Assembly (NCBI GenBank): GCA_023423975.1 | Contig: JAFAEO010000066.1 | Span: forward strand, 111,171 to 175,170 | Length of the DNA: 64,000 nucleotides | DNA from: Pseudomonadota bacterium | GTDB taxonomy: Bacteria; Pseudomonadota; Gammaproteobacteria; Burkholderiales; Burkholderiaceae_B | Reading direction: 5' to 3' | Shown here: piece by piece, positions 17,848 to 27,482 of the stretch | How the letters are laid out: each line of letters opens with the position of its first letter | Numbering within the stretch: position 1 is the first letter of the stretch | The notes under the pieces: model-generated | Seen by the model: only the letters and a program-made list of their open reading frames with translations | The model's database searches: none | What the model was told of the DNA's origin: nothing | Made by a program: the position numbers and the translations under genes

Positions 17848-18786
17848 TTATAAATGCGATAACTTGCGACGGCGGGCAATAATTTGCCGTATCCATTCGT
17901 AGCCGCTGACCAGCAATATGCCAAGCAGAACCATCAGGGCGCCGGCCACGAAATTGGGCTCTAGCGGCTCATCCAGCAGCCATACGCCAAAAGCAATACC
18001 GAAAAGCGGCGTCATAAAGGATAGGACGCCAAGCCGGGACGCCAGATACTGCCGCAGCAGCCAGAACCATAGAAGCAGGCTGCCGAAGGATACGACCAGT
18101 ATCTGAAATGCCATGGCGGCAAAGGCGCGTGGCGTAGGATTGAAATAAGTCTGGTTCATGAGGATGGCGGCAACGATCAGGACGATGAAACCGCCAATCA
18201 GCTGATACAGCAAGGTGTGTGTGCTCGGGCAGTTGTTCAGGCGGGTGGTGCGTATGACAACCGTGGTCGCACCCCAGGCTATGGCGGCGCAGATGCCAAG
18301 CAAATCGCCCAGCAGCGGGTTGGCGCCGCCGGTATCAGCCGATCCGCTGCGGCCGGTAAAGGTTACGACAATGCCGGCAAAAGCGATGGCAATGCCCAGC
18401 CACTGAACTCTGCTCAAACGTTCGTCGGGCACCTTCCAGTAAAGCCCCAGGGCGGCAAATACCGGGGCAGTGTAAAGGAAAATGACCATATGCGATGCCG
18501 TGGTATGGTGCAAGCCTTCGGCCACCAGCAGAAATTCCAGGGCAAAGAGCAGCCCCGCAGCAATTCCGGGCTTCCAGGTCCCGTCAGACAGCACAATGCG
18601 ATCGCCGCGCGCATAGATCAGGATGTACACCATGATGGCTGAAATACCGGAGCGCAAGGCAATCTGAAAAACCGGCGCGACGTCTGGCGCTGCGCCCTTT
18701 AGTACGACCTGTTGCAGACCCCAAATTGCGCAAGTAAGCAGCATCAGGCTGGTGGCCCTGCGATCAATTGCCCGGCGGTGTTCCAT
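17848..18786 (-). CDS. EamA/DMT superfamily transporter
   Basis: 312 residues with ten predicted membrane segments in two EamA repeats (about 15-145 and 160-300). The repeat ends are typical: PVFAALGLYWKVPDERLSRV and MTPLFGIAFGVWLLDEPLEP. It is divergent from an AraC-type regulator (293-base gap), a common arrangement in which the regulator controls the exporter. Substrate unknown; amino acids or metabolites are usual for the family. Confidence 0.9.
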   Translation of the reverse strand: MEHRRAIDRRATSLMLLTCAIWGLQQVVLKGAAPDVAPVFQIALRSGISAIMVYILIYARGDRIVLSDGTWKPGIAAGLLFALEFLLVAEGLHHTTASHMVIFLYTAPVFAALGLYWKVPDERLSRVQWLGIAIAFAGIVVTFTGRSGSADTGGANPLLGDLLGICAAIAWGATTVVIRTTRLNNCPSTHTLLYQLIGGFIVLIVAAILMNQTYFNPTPRAFAAMAFQILVVSFGSLLLWFWLLRQYLASRLGVLSFMTPLFGIAFGVWLLDEPLEPNFVAGALMVLLGILLVSGYEWIRQIIARRRKLSHL

Positions 18787-19079
18787 GTTTTTTCCTATTC
18801 AAGATAAGCCCATTGTGAAACAGGATTATCGCATTGACGGATAATCGCCATATACTGTAAATATGACAATCGATATCGGGATTAAGTCATTTATTGGTAT
18901 GAAGTGAATTTTCCGACGAGGGGTGACATGTTTCCCTCAGAATCCATTTGCCGTTTTGCAGATGCAATTGCGAGCCGTACAGGGGTATGGCAGGCGTCGG
19001 GCTCGTGTCGGTATTGCTGTCAGCGCGCAATCGCTCTTGGCCTTTCTGTCCGTTATATCGCTTTTATTGGATTACGCTT

Positions 19080-19979
19080 ATGAAAAAATCCGGCTTTTCA
19101 CCCAGCAACGCGACGCATTTGCGTCGACCTCCGTTTGATACGGCTTTGCCGGCGCCGATTGTCTTTCGGGCGGTGAGCGTGCAGGCAGACACGGTGTATC
19201 CGCGTCATCTTCACAACTGGGGGGAGTTTGTATACTCCTTTAGCGGCATTATGGAGATCGAGCTGGCACACCAGCATTACCTGGCGCCGCCCCAATATGG
19301 TCTATGGCTGCCGCCCCGTACCGAGCATATCGCGTTCAATCGTCATGCGGGCATTCACGGTTCGCTGTATGTGGACGCAGCGCTGTGCCAGACGTTACCC
19401 GGCGTCACCTGTGCATTGACCGTGAGCCCGTTTATGCGGGCGCTGCTCGATGAATTGGGCAGAAAGCCGCCGGCCATGGTGGCTACGCTGCCGGAACAGC
19501 GCCTGTTGCGGGTATTGGTAGATCAGCTGGAGCAGGCCGATTGTGCCGGGACCTACCTGCCTACATCGGACGATCCGTTGCTCAAACCGGTGTTGCTGGC
19601 GCTGCAGGCCAACCCGGGCGATGCACGCACGATCGCCGAATTCGCCGCGATCAGTCATACAACAGAAAGAACCCTGATGCGCCGTTGCCAGCGTGATCTG
19701 GGCATGTCTTTTGTTGAATGGAGACAGCGGCTCAAAGTGCTGGCTTCGCTGGGGCGGCTTGATCGGGGAGAAGCCGTGGAAGCGATTGGCCTGGACCTGG
19801 GCTACAGCAGCGCATCGGCATTTATCAGCATGTTTCGCCGCCTGATGGGAACCACGCCGGATGAGTACCGCAAGGGCAGGCGCACGCAGGGTGCAAGGCT
19901 GGCAGCGGGCCAAAGCCGGGCAGAAGGCGCCATGCAATCGGCCAGTGCGCAACAGCATATATATCCAACACATAAGTAA
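19080..19979 (+). CDS. AraC family transcriptional regulator with cupin sensor domain
   Basis: 299 residues from the ATG at 19080. An N-terminal cupin-like arabinose-binding domain (about 25-130; RHLHNWGEFVYSFSGIMEIE) precedes a C-terminal pair of helix-turn-helix motifs (about 185-275; ISHTTERTLMRRCQRDLGMS and GYSSASAFISMFRRLMGTTP). Longer upstream frames exist but show no homology-like sequence, and no good ribosome site marks any start. Probably controls the divergent EamA transporter gene. Confidence 0.88.
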   Translation: MKKSGFSPSNATHLRRPPFDTALPAPIVFRAVSVQADTVYPRHLHNWGEFVYSFSGIMEIELAHQHYLAPPQYGLWLPPRTEHIAFNRHAGIHGSLYVDAALCQTLPGVTCALTVSPFMRALLDELGRKPPAMVATLPEQRLLRVLVDQLEQADCAGTYLPTSDDPLLKPVLLALQANPGDARTIAEFAAISHTTERTLMRRCQRDLGMSFVEWRQRLKVLASLGRLDRGEAVEAIGLDLGYSSASAFISMFRRLMGTTPDEYRKGRRTQGARLAAGQSRAEGAMQSASAQQHIYPTHK

Positions 19980-20100
19980 AGATCAAGCCAAAGGCTGACA
20001 GAACCGGTGATGTCGGGTATAAAGCGGGATCAGATATTTATTATGTCATCCAGGGTATTTGATATTTACCTTGAAATATGATTTTCAGAAAGGAGAAGAA

Positions 20101-21378
20101 ATGAAGCTTGAGACATTGGCCATTCATGCGGGTTACACACCGGAACCCACCACCAAGGCAGTTGCCGTACCTATTTATCAGACGTCTTCGTTTGCCTTTG
20201 ACAATACGCAGCATGGCGCCGACCTGTTTGACCTGAAAGTTGCCGGCAATATATACTCGCGTATCATGAATCCGACCAATGCGGTGCTGGAAGAGCGCGT
20301 GGCTGCCCTGGAAGGCGGAATTGCCGCGCTGGCAGTGGCCTCGGGCATGGCGGCCATCACCTATGCCATCCAGACCATTACTCAGGCAGGCGACAATATT
20401 GTATCGGTCAGCAAACTGTATGGCGGCACCTATAACCTGTTTGCCCATGCGTTTCCGCGCCAGGGAATCGAGGTGCGCATGGCTCCTCATAATGATATTG
20501 CGGCACTGGAGGCGTTGATCGATGACAAGACCAAAGCGGTGTTCTGCGAATCCATTGGCAATCCCGCAGGCAACCTGATTGATCTGCGCGCACTGGCAGA
20601 CGCGGCGCACCGGCACGGGGTACCGCTGATTGTGGACAACACCGTGGCAACGCCGGCGTTGTGCCGTCCCTTTGAACACGGCGCCGATATTGTGGTGCAT
20701 TCGCTGACCAAATATATGGGTGGGCATGGCACGACTATTGCCGGGGCTGTGGTTGATTCCGGCAAGTTTCCATGGGCTGAGCATAAAGAGCGGTTTGCTG
20801 TGCTGAATGAACCAGATCCGGCCTACCATGGTGTGGTCTATACCGAGGCGTTTGCCGAAGCCGCCTTTATCGGCCGTTGTCGCGTCGGCCCCCTGCGCAA
20901 CACCGGCGCCGCCTTGGCTCCGCTGGCAGCCTTTCAGATTCTGCAGGGTATTGAAACGCTGGCATTGCGCGTCGAGCGCCATTGTGAAAATGCCCTGAAG
21001 GTTGCCCAGTTCCTGCAGAAGCATGAGCAGGTCAGTTGGGTGAAATATGCGGGCCTGCCCGATCATCCGGAACACGAACTGGCTCGCAAGTACATGGACG
21101 GTAAACCGTCGGCCATTCTGTGCTTCGGCGTGAAGGGAGATGCTCAGGCCGGTGCGCGCTTTATTGATGCGCTGCAATTGATTACGCGCCTGGTCAATAT
21201 TGGCGATGCCAAATCGCTGGCATGCCACCCGGCCACGACCACCCACCGCCAGCTCAACGAGCAGGAGCTGGAGAAGGCCGGGGTCAGTCAGGACATGGTC
21301 AGGCTTTCCATTGGCATTGAGCACATCGACGATATTGTCGCGGACCTGGAACAGGCATTGCAGCAAAGCAAAGGCTGA
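20101..21378 (+). CDS. metY: O-acetylhomoserine sulfhydrylase (aminocarboxypropyltransferase)
   Basis: 425 residues, a length typical of MetY and longer than MetB/MetZ. Family motifs: LETLAIHAGYTPEPTTKAVA at the N-terminus, the PLP-binding Lys in HSLTKYMGGHGT at about residue 205, and a C-terminal GIEHIDDIVADLEQAL. It makes homocysteine from O-acetylhomoserine and sulfide in the cytoplasm. AGGAG sits 6 bases before the ATG. Monocistronic, with a clear terminator 35 bases downstream. Confidence 0.95.
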   Translation: MKLETLAIHAGYTPEPTTKAVAVPIYQTSSFAFDNTQHGADLFDLKVAGNIYSRIMNPTNAVLEERVAALEGGIAALAVASGMAAITYAIQTITQAGDNIVSVSKLYGGTYNLFAHAFPRQGIEVRMAPHNDIAALEALIDDKTKAVFCESIGNPAGNLIDLRALADAAHRHGVPLIVDNTVATPALCRPFEHGADIVVHSLTKYMGGHGTTIAGAVVDSGKFPWAEHKERFAVLNEPDPAYHGVVYTEAFAEAAFIGRCRVGPLRNTGAALAPLAAFQILQGIETLALRVERHCENALKVAQFLQKHEQVSWVKYAGLPDHPEHELARKYMDGKPSAILCFGVKGDAQAGARFIDALQLITRLVNIGDAKSLACHPATTTHRQLNEQELEKAGVSQDMVRLSIGIEHIDDIVADLEQALQQSKG

Positions 21379-21413
21379 TTGCAGGCTTTCATATTGTCCA
21401 GACGCAATCCGGG

Positions 21414-21436
21414 GCGCCATTAATTGGCGCTCTTTT
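21414..21436 (+). terminator. Rho-independent terminator of metY
   Basis: Stem GCGCCA (21414-21419) with TGGCGC (21425-21430), loop TTAAT, followed by TCTTTT. It lies 35 bases after the metY stop. Confidence 0.75.
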
Positions 21437-21589
21437 ACTGCGCAAGATATTGTGCCCCGCGTCGCCCAGCTATGGCGATGGGGTGTCGTAATCGTCGTGG
21501 CCATGGACCGTATGCAACTGCCAATGTTTACACGCATTCGACCTGCTAAATGCTATGATTGAACCACCAACGGAACAGGAGTCCCCCTC

Positions 21590-22018
21590 ATGGATATTAC
21601 AATTTATCACAATACCCGCTGCGGTACTTCACGCACGACGCTGGCGCTGATCCGCAATACAGGTGTCGAGCCTAATATCATAGAATACCTGCACAATCCG
21701 CCGTCTCGCGAAGAATTGACAGCGATTATAGAGAAGGCCGGCATCAGCGTGCGCGACGCAGTGCGCCAGAAAGAAACACTGTTCAAGGAACTTGGACTGG
21801 ATGGCCCGGCTGTAAGTGATGATCGGCTGCTGGATGCGATGATTGAATATCCGATTCTGATCAATCGTCCCTTTGTTATCACGCCTAAAGGCGCGCGGTT
21901 GTGCCGCCCGTCAGAGCTGGTGCTGGAAATTTTGCCGCTGCCGCAAAAAGGCGCGCTCAACCGCGACGACGGCACACCACTGATCGACGCATTGGGTCAA
22001 AAGGTCACGCAAGCCTGA
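21590..22018 (+). CDS. arsC: arsenate reductase ArsC, glutaredoxin type
   Basis: 142 residues. The nucleophilic Cys is at about residue 11 in YHNTRCGTSRTT, and the downstream arginine region LINRPFVITPKGARLCRPS matches the R94/R107 anion-binding part of plasmid R773 ArsC. It reduces arsenate to arsenite using glutathione and glutaredoxin. No arsR, arsB or acr3 gene is nearby, so it is a stand-alone copy. Confidence 0.93.
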   Translation: MDITIYHNTRCGTSRTTLALIRNTGVEPNIIEYLHNPPSREELTAIIEKAGISVRDAVRQKETLFKELGLDGPAVSDDRLLDAMIEYPILINRPFVITPKGARLCRPSELVLEILPLPQKGALNRDDGTPLIDALGQKVTQA

Positions 22019-22141
22019 ACGATCACAGGCAACACCACCCGACTCATTGCATTTGATATTGAATCGGCCTTTGTGCCGATCACATTGCTGCAGGACTCGC
22101 GCTGCGTTTGGCGCATTGATGATCTTGAACAAGGACCTGAT

Positions 22142-23215
22142 ATGGCACGCCCGATCTGGAATGGTACGCTTTCTTTTGGACTATTGAATATACCCGTGGC
22201 GTTAATGCCTGGGGAGCGACGCATTGATCTGCACTTTCGGATGCTGGACTCGCGTGACAAGACGCCGGTGCGATACGAGCGGGTCAACGCCGACACCGGC
22301 GAAGAGGTGCCGTGGAAAGATATCGTCAAGGCATTTGAATATAGCAAAGGCAATTATGTGGTGCTGGAGCCTGACGATATTCGCGATGCGGCGCCGCAAA
22401 GCAAAGAGTCGGTCGATGTAGAAGCTTTTATCGACGCCAGCGCTATCGGCCCGGCGTATTTCGAAAAACCCTATGTGCTGGTGCCGGGGAAGAAGGCGGA
22501 AAAAGGGTATGTGCTGTTGCGCGAGACACTGCGTGATGCCGGCAAGATCGGGATAGCACGCGTTGTCATACGCACGCGTGAATATTTGTGTGCAGTGATG
22601 CCGCAAGATGATGCGCTCATGCTGATTTTGCTGCGATATCCGCAGGAGTTGATTGATGTGCAAGACTACCGAATTCCGGAAGGCAAGTTGAGCGACTACC
22701 GGATTTCCAGGCAGGAAATGGACATGGCCAGTCAATTGATCGCGTCCATGGGCGCGGACTGGAAACCAGAGCAGTACAAGGACGAGTTCCGGCAGCGGCT
22801 TTCAGATGTGATAAAAAAGCGGATGAAAGCCAACAAAGTGAGCCACCGTCCCGACGACGAACTGCAAGACGCTGCGGTACCGGAGAATGCTGCCACCAAC
22901 GTGGTCGACTTCATGTCGCTGCTCAAGCAAAGCCTGGCAACCAACAAGCGGATGCCGCCCAAGGCGGCCAAGTCCAGTCCTGCTGCTGAACGCGGCGACC
23001 GTGCTGCAGGCAAAGCGAGCAAAAAGACTCCAGCAAAATCGACCGGTAAAACGGCTCAGCGCAAGGCCAAAACGGCCCAAGGTAAAACGGCAGACAAGGC
23101 AGCCAAATCAACAACGACTGCCAGGAAATCTGCCAAGGCAACACCAAAGAAAAGCGCCGGTTCGTCCGGATCCGGCTCACGCAAGCGTGCGACCAGCACC
23201 AAAAAGGCGGCGTAG
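22142..23215 (+). CDS. ku: Ku protein, non-homologous end joining
   Basis: 357 residues. The bacterial Ku core spans about 1-255 (MARPIWNGTLSFGLLNIPVA, LVPGKKAEKGYVLLRETL). A long Lys/Ala/Thr/Ser-rich tail follows (about 290-357), of the kind that binds DNA in proteobacterial Ku proteins. Bacterial Ku forms a ring homodimer on double-strand ends and recruits LigD. AGGA lies 6 bases before the chosen ATG; the upstream in-frame ATG at 22073 has no family sequence. ligD starts 35 bases downstream, so the pair is an operon. Confidence 0.96.
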   Translation: MARPIWNGTLSFGLLNIPVALMPGERRIDLHFRMLDSRDKTPVRYERVNADTGEEVPWKDIVKAFEYSKGNYVVLEPDDIRDAAPQSKESVDVEAFIDASAIGPAYFEKPYVLVPGKKAEKGYVLLRETLRDAGKIGIARVVIRTREYLCAVMPQDDALMLILLRYPQELIDVQDYRIPEGKLSDYRISRQEMDMASQLIASMGADWKPEQYKDEFRQRLSDVIKKRMKANKVSHRPDDELQDAAVPENAATNVVDFMSLLKQSLATNKRMPPKAAKSSPAAERGDRAAGKASKKTPAKSTGKTAQRKAKTAQGKTADKAAKSTTTARKSAKATPKKSAGSSGSGSRKRATSTKKAA

Positions 23216-23250
23216 CACGCATTTTCCAACATTACTGACCGGGGGCGCCT

Positions 23251-25794
23251 ATGAGCCTTGCCGACTATCAGCGCAAACGCAGGTTTGATCGTACGCCGGA
23301 ACCGCAAGAGGATGCAATTGGCGGTGACCGGCCCATCTTTGTCGTCCAACTGCATCACGCCAGCCATCGCCATTATGATTTTCGCTTGCAAGTTGCCGGT
23401 GTGCTCAAAAGTTGGGCGGTGCCCAAAGGCCCCAGTCTTGATCCTTCGGTCAAGCGCCTGGCGGTGCAAGTAGAGGACCACCCCGTCAGCTATGCCCATT
23501 TCGAGGGCGATATTCCCAAGGGGGAATACGGGGGAGGCAATGTCAGAATATTCGATAGCGGCATCTGGAGCACCAATGAAGAGGCCGAAACGCAACTGTC
23601 CAAAGGACATTTGAAATTTGAACTGTTTGGCAACATCTTGCAAGGAGGATGGCATCTGATCCGAAGCCATCGCCGCAGTCGCCAGCAACAGTGGTTGCTG
23701 ATCAAACAGGACGATGCATTTGCCGGGGATAGGGAGGCTGATGACTTTGTCGATGAGTCCGCAGCGTCGGTCACGGATGGCAAAGAGGCTGTCGAAAAAA
23801 AAACGAGTGCGGGTAAAAAGACCGCCGCCCAAAAAAGAGCAAAAGACAGGGCAGTAAAAAATATAACTTCAAAAGGCGTAACTTCCAAAACAGTAGCCAG
23901 TACGAAAAGCCAGAAGAATCCGGCAACGGCCGTCTGGCGTGCGCAGCTTGATGCTTTCAAGGGCGCAAAGCGACAGCCGTTGCAGCACAGACCATTTGCG
24001 CCACAATTATGTCTGACTGCAGACAAGGCGCCGGTTGGCGACGATTGGCTGCATGAGGTCAAATGGGACGGCTATCGCCTGCTGTGCACGATTGTTGATG
24101 GCACTCCGGCCTTGTGGTCGCGTAATGGTCTGGACTGGACGGCACGCCTGCCTGATGTTGCCAGTGATATGGCATCGCTCGGGCTGCGGCAGGCCGCTTT
24201 TGATGGCGAGCTGGTCGTGCTCGATGGGGTGCGCAGCAATTTTTCCGCCTTGCAGGCTACGCTGTCTGGCGAGAAGCAGGCGTCATTGAGTTATCTGTTG
24301 TTTGACCTGATTCATCTGGAAGGGTTTGATCTGTGCGATGTGCCGTTGCAGGATCGCAAGGCATTGCTGGAGACGATATTGCAAGGCGTGCCATCACGAT
24401 TGCGATACAGTTCGCATCTGGTGGGTTCCGGGCCCCAGGTCTTTGCGCGAGTAACAGCAGAAAAACTCGAAGGCATTATTTCAAAACGGGTAAATGCGCC
24501 ATATCACGCTGGTCGCAGCAGAAGCTGGCAGAAAATAAAAATGGAACTCAGTGATGAGTTTGCCATTGCCGGCTTTATTGAGCCCAAAGGCAGTCGCATG
24601 GGTATCGGTTCTTTACTGCTGGCATTGCCCGAGGGCAAGACAGGCTGGCGGCTTGCCGGACGCGTTGGCACCGGCATGAATGATGCTATGTTGCGACAAC
24701 TATCGGCCCTGTTGCGACCGGTTGCACAGGCAGAGCCGACGGTGACGGTTGCAGGCATAGACTCGGATTTGCGGCGTGCAAAATGGGTCAAGCCGCGCCA
24801 TGTGGTGGAGGTGTTTTATCGTGGACACAGCAGCCAGGGATTGTTGCGTCACACGGCGTTCAGAACATTACGAGAAGACAAGTCTGTTGCTGATCTGCGA
24901 GGCAGCCAGGCAAAAGAGGAGCTTATGAAAAACGATACAGTTCAAATTAGCAGCCCGAACCGCATGGTGTACCCCGAGATGGGGGTGAGCAAGCAGGATG
25001 TGGCCGACTACTACGAACGGGTGATGGACTGGCTATTGCCTGGGCTGGCCGGGCGTCCGCTGGCGGTGCTGCGCTGCCCGGATGGCACGCAAAAGGCCTG
25101 CTTTTTCCAGAAACACCACATGGCAGGCATGGATGTCAGTACAGTTAATTTGCAGGAAGAGCAGGGTGGCCGCCAGGACTATTTGATGGTGCGCCATAAG
25201 GCAGATATTATGCAACTGGTGCAGTTTAACTCGCTGGAGTTTCATCCATGGGGTGCGCAGGCCGACAGTCCTGATGAGTGCGACCGTCTGGTGTTCGATC
25301 TTGACCCGTCTGCCGAAGTGTCGTGGGCCAAAGTGAAAAAGGCGGCACGCCAGGTGCGCGATTTGCTGGAGCAATTGCAGTTGCAATCGTTTGTACGTAC
25401 GACCGGAGGTAAAGGGCTGCATGTGGTGGCGCCGCTGAATCCGTCCGTGCCCTGGGAGGACGCCAGACAGTTTGCGCGCGCCTTTGCCGAGTCGCTGGCC
25501 GGGGCGCATCCGGACACCTATATCGCCACGGCCTCCAAAAAGCAGCGTAAAGGATTGATATTCGTGGATTATTTACGCAATGGGCGTGGCGCCACCAGTG
25601 TTTGTTCGTATTCTCTGCGTGCCCGGCCTGGTGCTGCAGTGGCCACACCGTTGCGCTGGGAAGAACTGGGCCGCGTCAAATCGTCGGACGCCTTCAATAT
25701 CCGCAATCTGCCGCAACGCCTGGCCCGGCTTGCGAGTGACCCCTGGGAGGAGTTGACTGCGATCAGGCAGTCACTACCTGATCTGCCTGAATGA
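23251..25794 (+). CDS. ligD: multifunctional DNA ligase D
   Basis: 847 residues with three enzyme domains in the order phosphoesterase, ligase, polymerase. The 3'-phosphoesterase (about 20-170) shows HHASHRHYDFRLQVAG. A Lys-rich linker (about 172-225) leads to the ATP-dependent ligase (about 250-540), with nucleotidyl Lys at residue 271 in EVKWDGYRLL. The primase-like polymerase (about 560-847) shows LVFDLDPSAEVSW and TTGGKGLHVVAPL. It repairs double-strand breaks with Ku. An in-frame ATG at 24925, exactly where the polymerase domain begins, is preceded by GAGGAG three bases away, so internal initiation is conceivable. Confidence 0.96.
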   Translation: MSLADYQRKRRFDRTPEPQEDAIGGDRPIFVVQLHHASHRHYDFRLQVAGVLKSWAVPKGPSLDPSVKRLAVQVEDHPVSYAHFEGDIPKGEYGGGNVRIFDSGIWSTNEEAETQLSKGHLKFELFGNILQGGWHLIRSHRRSRQQQWLLIKQDDAFAGDREADDFVDESAASVTDGKEAVEKKTSAGKKTAAQKRAKDRAVKNITSKGVTSKTVASTKSQKNPATAVWRAQLDAFKGAKRQPLQHRPFAPQLCLTADKAPVGDDWLHEVKWDGYRLLCTIVDGTPALWSRNGLDWTARLPDVASDMASLGLRQAAFDGELVVLDGVRSNFSALQATLSGEKQASLSYLLFDLIHLEGFDLCDVPLQDRKALLETILQGVPSRLRYSSHLVGSGPQVFARVTAEKLEGIISKRVNAPYHAGRSRSWQKIKMELSDEFAIAGFIEPKGSRMGIGSLLLALPEGKTGWRLAGRVGTGMNDAMLRQLSALLRPVAQAEPTVTVAGIDSDLRRAKWVKPRHVVEVFYRGHSSQGLLRHTAFRTLREDKSVADLRGSQAKEELMKNDTVQISSPNRMVYPEMGVSKQDVADYYERVMDWLLPGLAGRPLAVLRCPDGTQKACFFQKHHMAGMDVSTVNLQEEQGGRQDYLMVRHKADIMQLVQFNSLEFHPWGAQADSPDECDRLVFDLDPSAEVSWAKVKKAARQVRDLLEQLQLQSFVRTTGGKGLHVVAPLNPSVPWEDARQFARAFAESLAGAHPDTYIATASKKQRKGLIFVDYLRNGRGATSVCSYSLRARPGAAVATPLRWEELGRVKSSDAFNIRNLPQRLARLASDPWEELTAIRQSLPDLPE

Positions 25795-25924
25795 CGACGC
25801 GCGCCGTGGTGCCGCTATGCCGAAATCGGCCTTGGATTGCCGGGACAGCGACCAGGCGTCGAGCCTTTTCACGGCGTTAATACACTCGTGATGCAAGCCA
25901 TGGCACTACAGACACGCCTTTGAG

Positions 25925-27346
25925 TTATTCCCAGCCGCCGCCCAGTGCCAGAAATACATCCACCTGCATATCGGCCAACTGCGCCAGGGCCGCGGCCAGC
26001 GCGCTGTCAGCACTGGCCAGAGTGCGCTGCGCGTCCAGCACCGGCAGGTAATCCGTTTTGCCAGCCTGGTACAGGACCGATGCCTGACTGGCTGCCTGCG
26101 CCGCTGTATCACGTGCCGCTTTGAGCGTGGCGTGACGTTCCAGTTGGCGGGCATAAATCACAAGCGCGCTCTCGGTTTCCTGCAAGGCATTCAGTACCGT
26201 TGCATCAAAATGTGCATATTCGGCCTCTGCTGTTGCCCTGGCCTGGGCAATAGCAGCCTGGGCTGCGCCGGTATTGGGTAGTGTCCACGATATCAGCGGG
26301 CCTATATTCAGGCTTGTGGTGCTTTTATTGCCGAGCATGTTCATGGGGCCGGCCGATGCGCTGGCCAGGCCCAGTGTGATGGTCGGATACAGTTGGCCGA
26401 TGGCGACGCCGATTCTAGCAGTGGCAGCCGCCAGTTTGCGTTCGGCTGCCCGGATATCGGGGCGGCGCCGCAACAACTGTTTACCGTTGCCAACCGGAAT
26501 AGAGCCGGTAAAGCGCGGTGGCGTGGTGCATTTCAATAGTGATGCTGGCATGGATGACGGCGTCTGCCCGGTCAGGGTCGCCAGCCGGAACAAGGCAACC
26601 TGCTGCTGCGCTTGCAACGGCGGGATGCTGGCGTTCAACTGCTGAACCAGACCGCGTGCGCGGGTGACATCCAGTTGCGTGCCGCGTCCTGCCTGCCACA
26701 ATTGTTTTGCGATATCGCTTGATTCCTGTTGAATACGCACTGACTTTTTCGCCGAAGCCAGTTGCATGCCGGCGGCGCAGATCGCGGCATAGGCCCTGGC
26801 TGTTTCGGCGGCAACTGTCACGCGGGCGGCCTCGTAGGTTGCCGCTGCCGCTTGCGCATCCTGTTGGGATGCCTCTATTGCTCGATGGATTTGCCCGAAA
26901 AGGTCGACCTGATACGCAATATTAAGGCCGCTGCTGTATGACCAGCGGTCTGGTGGCCGCAGATCCGGCTGTAGCTGCTGCAGCCCTGAACTGTGACCGT
27001 ACTGTGCCGAGGCATTGACGTCTATGACAGGAGATTGCTGCGCCTGGGCGCCTGCCACAGCGGCGCGTGCGCGGGCCAGATTTGCCTGGGCCGCACGCAG
27101 GTCGGCGTTGGCTGCCAGTGCCTTGCCCACCAGTTGGTCCAGGATTGGATCATGGTTGAGCCGCCACCAGTGCGCAGGCAAGGGTGCGTCAGAATAGACA
27201 TTGCTCGCGCGCGCGCCGACAAAGGCGCCCTGGGCGGACGGTCGTTGTATGACTGCATTCTGGGGCGTCTTGTAATCGGGTCCCACGACAGAGCATCCGG
27301 CCAGCAGGAGGGAAAAAAAGACGAGGGTTGATAAGCGGCAATTCAT
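25925..27346 (-). CDS. efflux outer-membrane lipoprotein, NodT/OprM family
   Basis: 473 residues. Lipoprotein signal MNCRLSTLVFFSLLLAGC with the lipid-bearing Cys at residue 18, then the family start VVGPDYKTPQ. Two TolC-like repeats with long Ala/Gln-rich helices follow (LVGKALAANADLRAAQANLA, YQAGKTDYLPVLDAQRTLA). It forms the outer-membrane channel of a tripartite pump and is the last gene of the MarR-FUSC-DUF1656-HlyD operon. The ATG at 27346 is used because the signal peptide begins there. Confidence 0.93.
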   Translation of the reverse strand: MNCRLSTLVFFSLLLAGCSVVGPDYKTPQNAVIQRPSAQGAFVGARASNVYSDAPLPAHWWRLNHDPILDQLVGKALAANADLRAAQANLARARAAVAGAQAQQSPVIDVNASAQYGHSSGLQQLQPDLRPPDRWSYSSGLNIAYQVDLFGQIHRAIEASQQDAQAAAATYEAARVTVAAETARAYAAICAAGMQLASAKKSVRIQQESSDIAKQLWQAGRGTQLDVTRARGLVQQLNASIPPLQAQQQVALFRLATLTGQTPSSMPASLLKCTTPPRFTGSIPVGNGKQLLRRRPDIRAAERKLAAATARIGVAIGQLYPTITLGLASASAGPMNMLGNKSTTSLNIGPLISWTLPNTGAAQAAIAQARATAEAEYAHFDATVLNALQETESALVIYARQLERHATLKAARDTAAQAASQASVLYQAGKTDYLPVLDAQRTLASADSALAAALAQLADMQVDVFLALGGGWE

Positions 27347-27482
27347 AATCAGATTTTCAAAAGGTATCTTGCGTCTTGGCGATGTGCCTGCGCCTGCAGC
27401 TTGCATCGCTACGAGTACAGACGCGTCAGCTCAGTTAAGAGGGGCTCGCACTGCTTGTCATGGTTGTCTGGCGGATTGTTCA

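Noticed and set aside
20041..21537. Long minus-strand frame of 498 codons opposite metY
   Set aside because: Antisense to metY, with Cys/His/Arg-rich composition and no domain-like motif.
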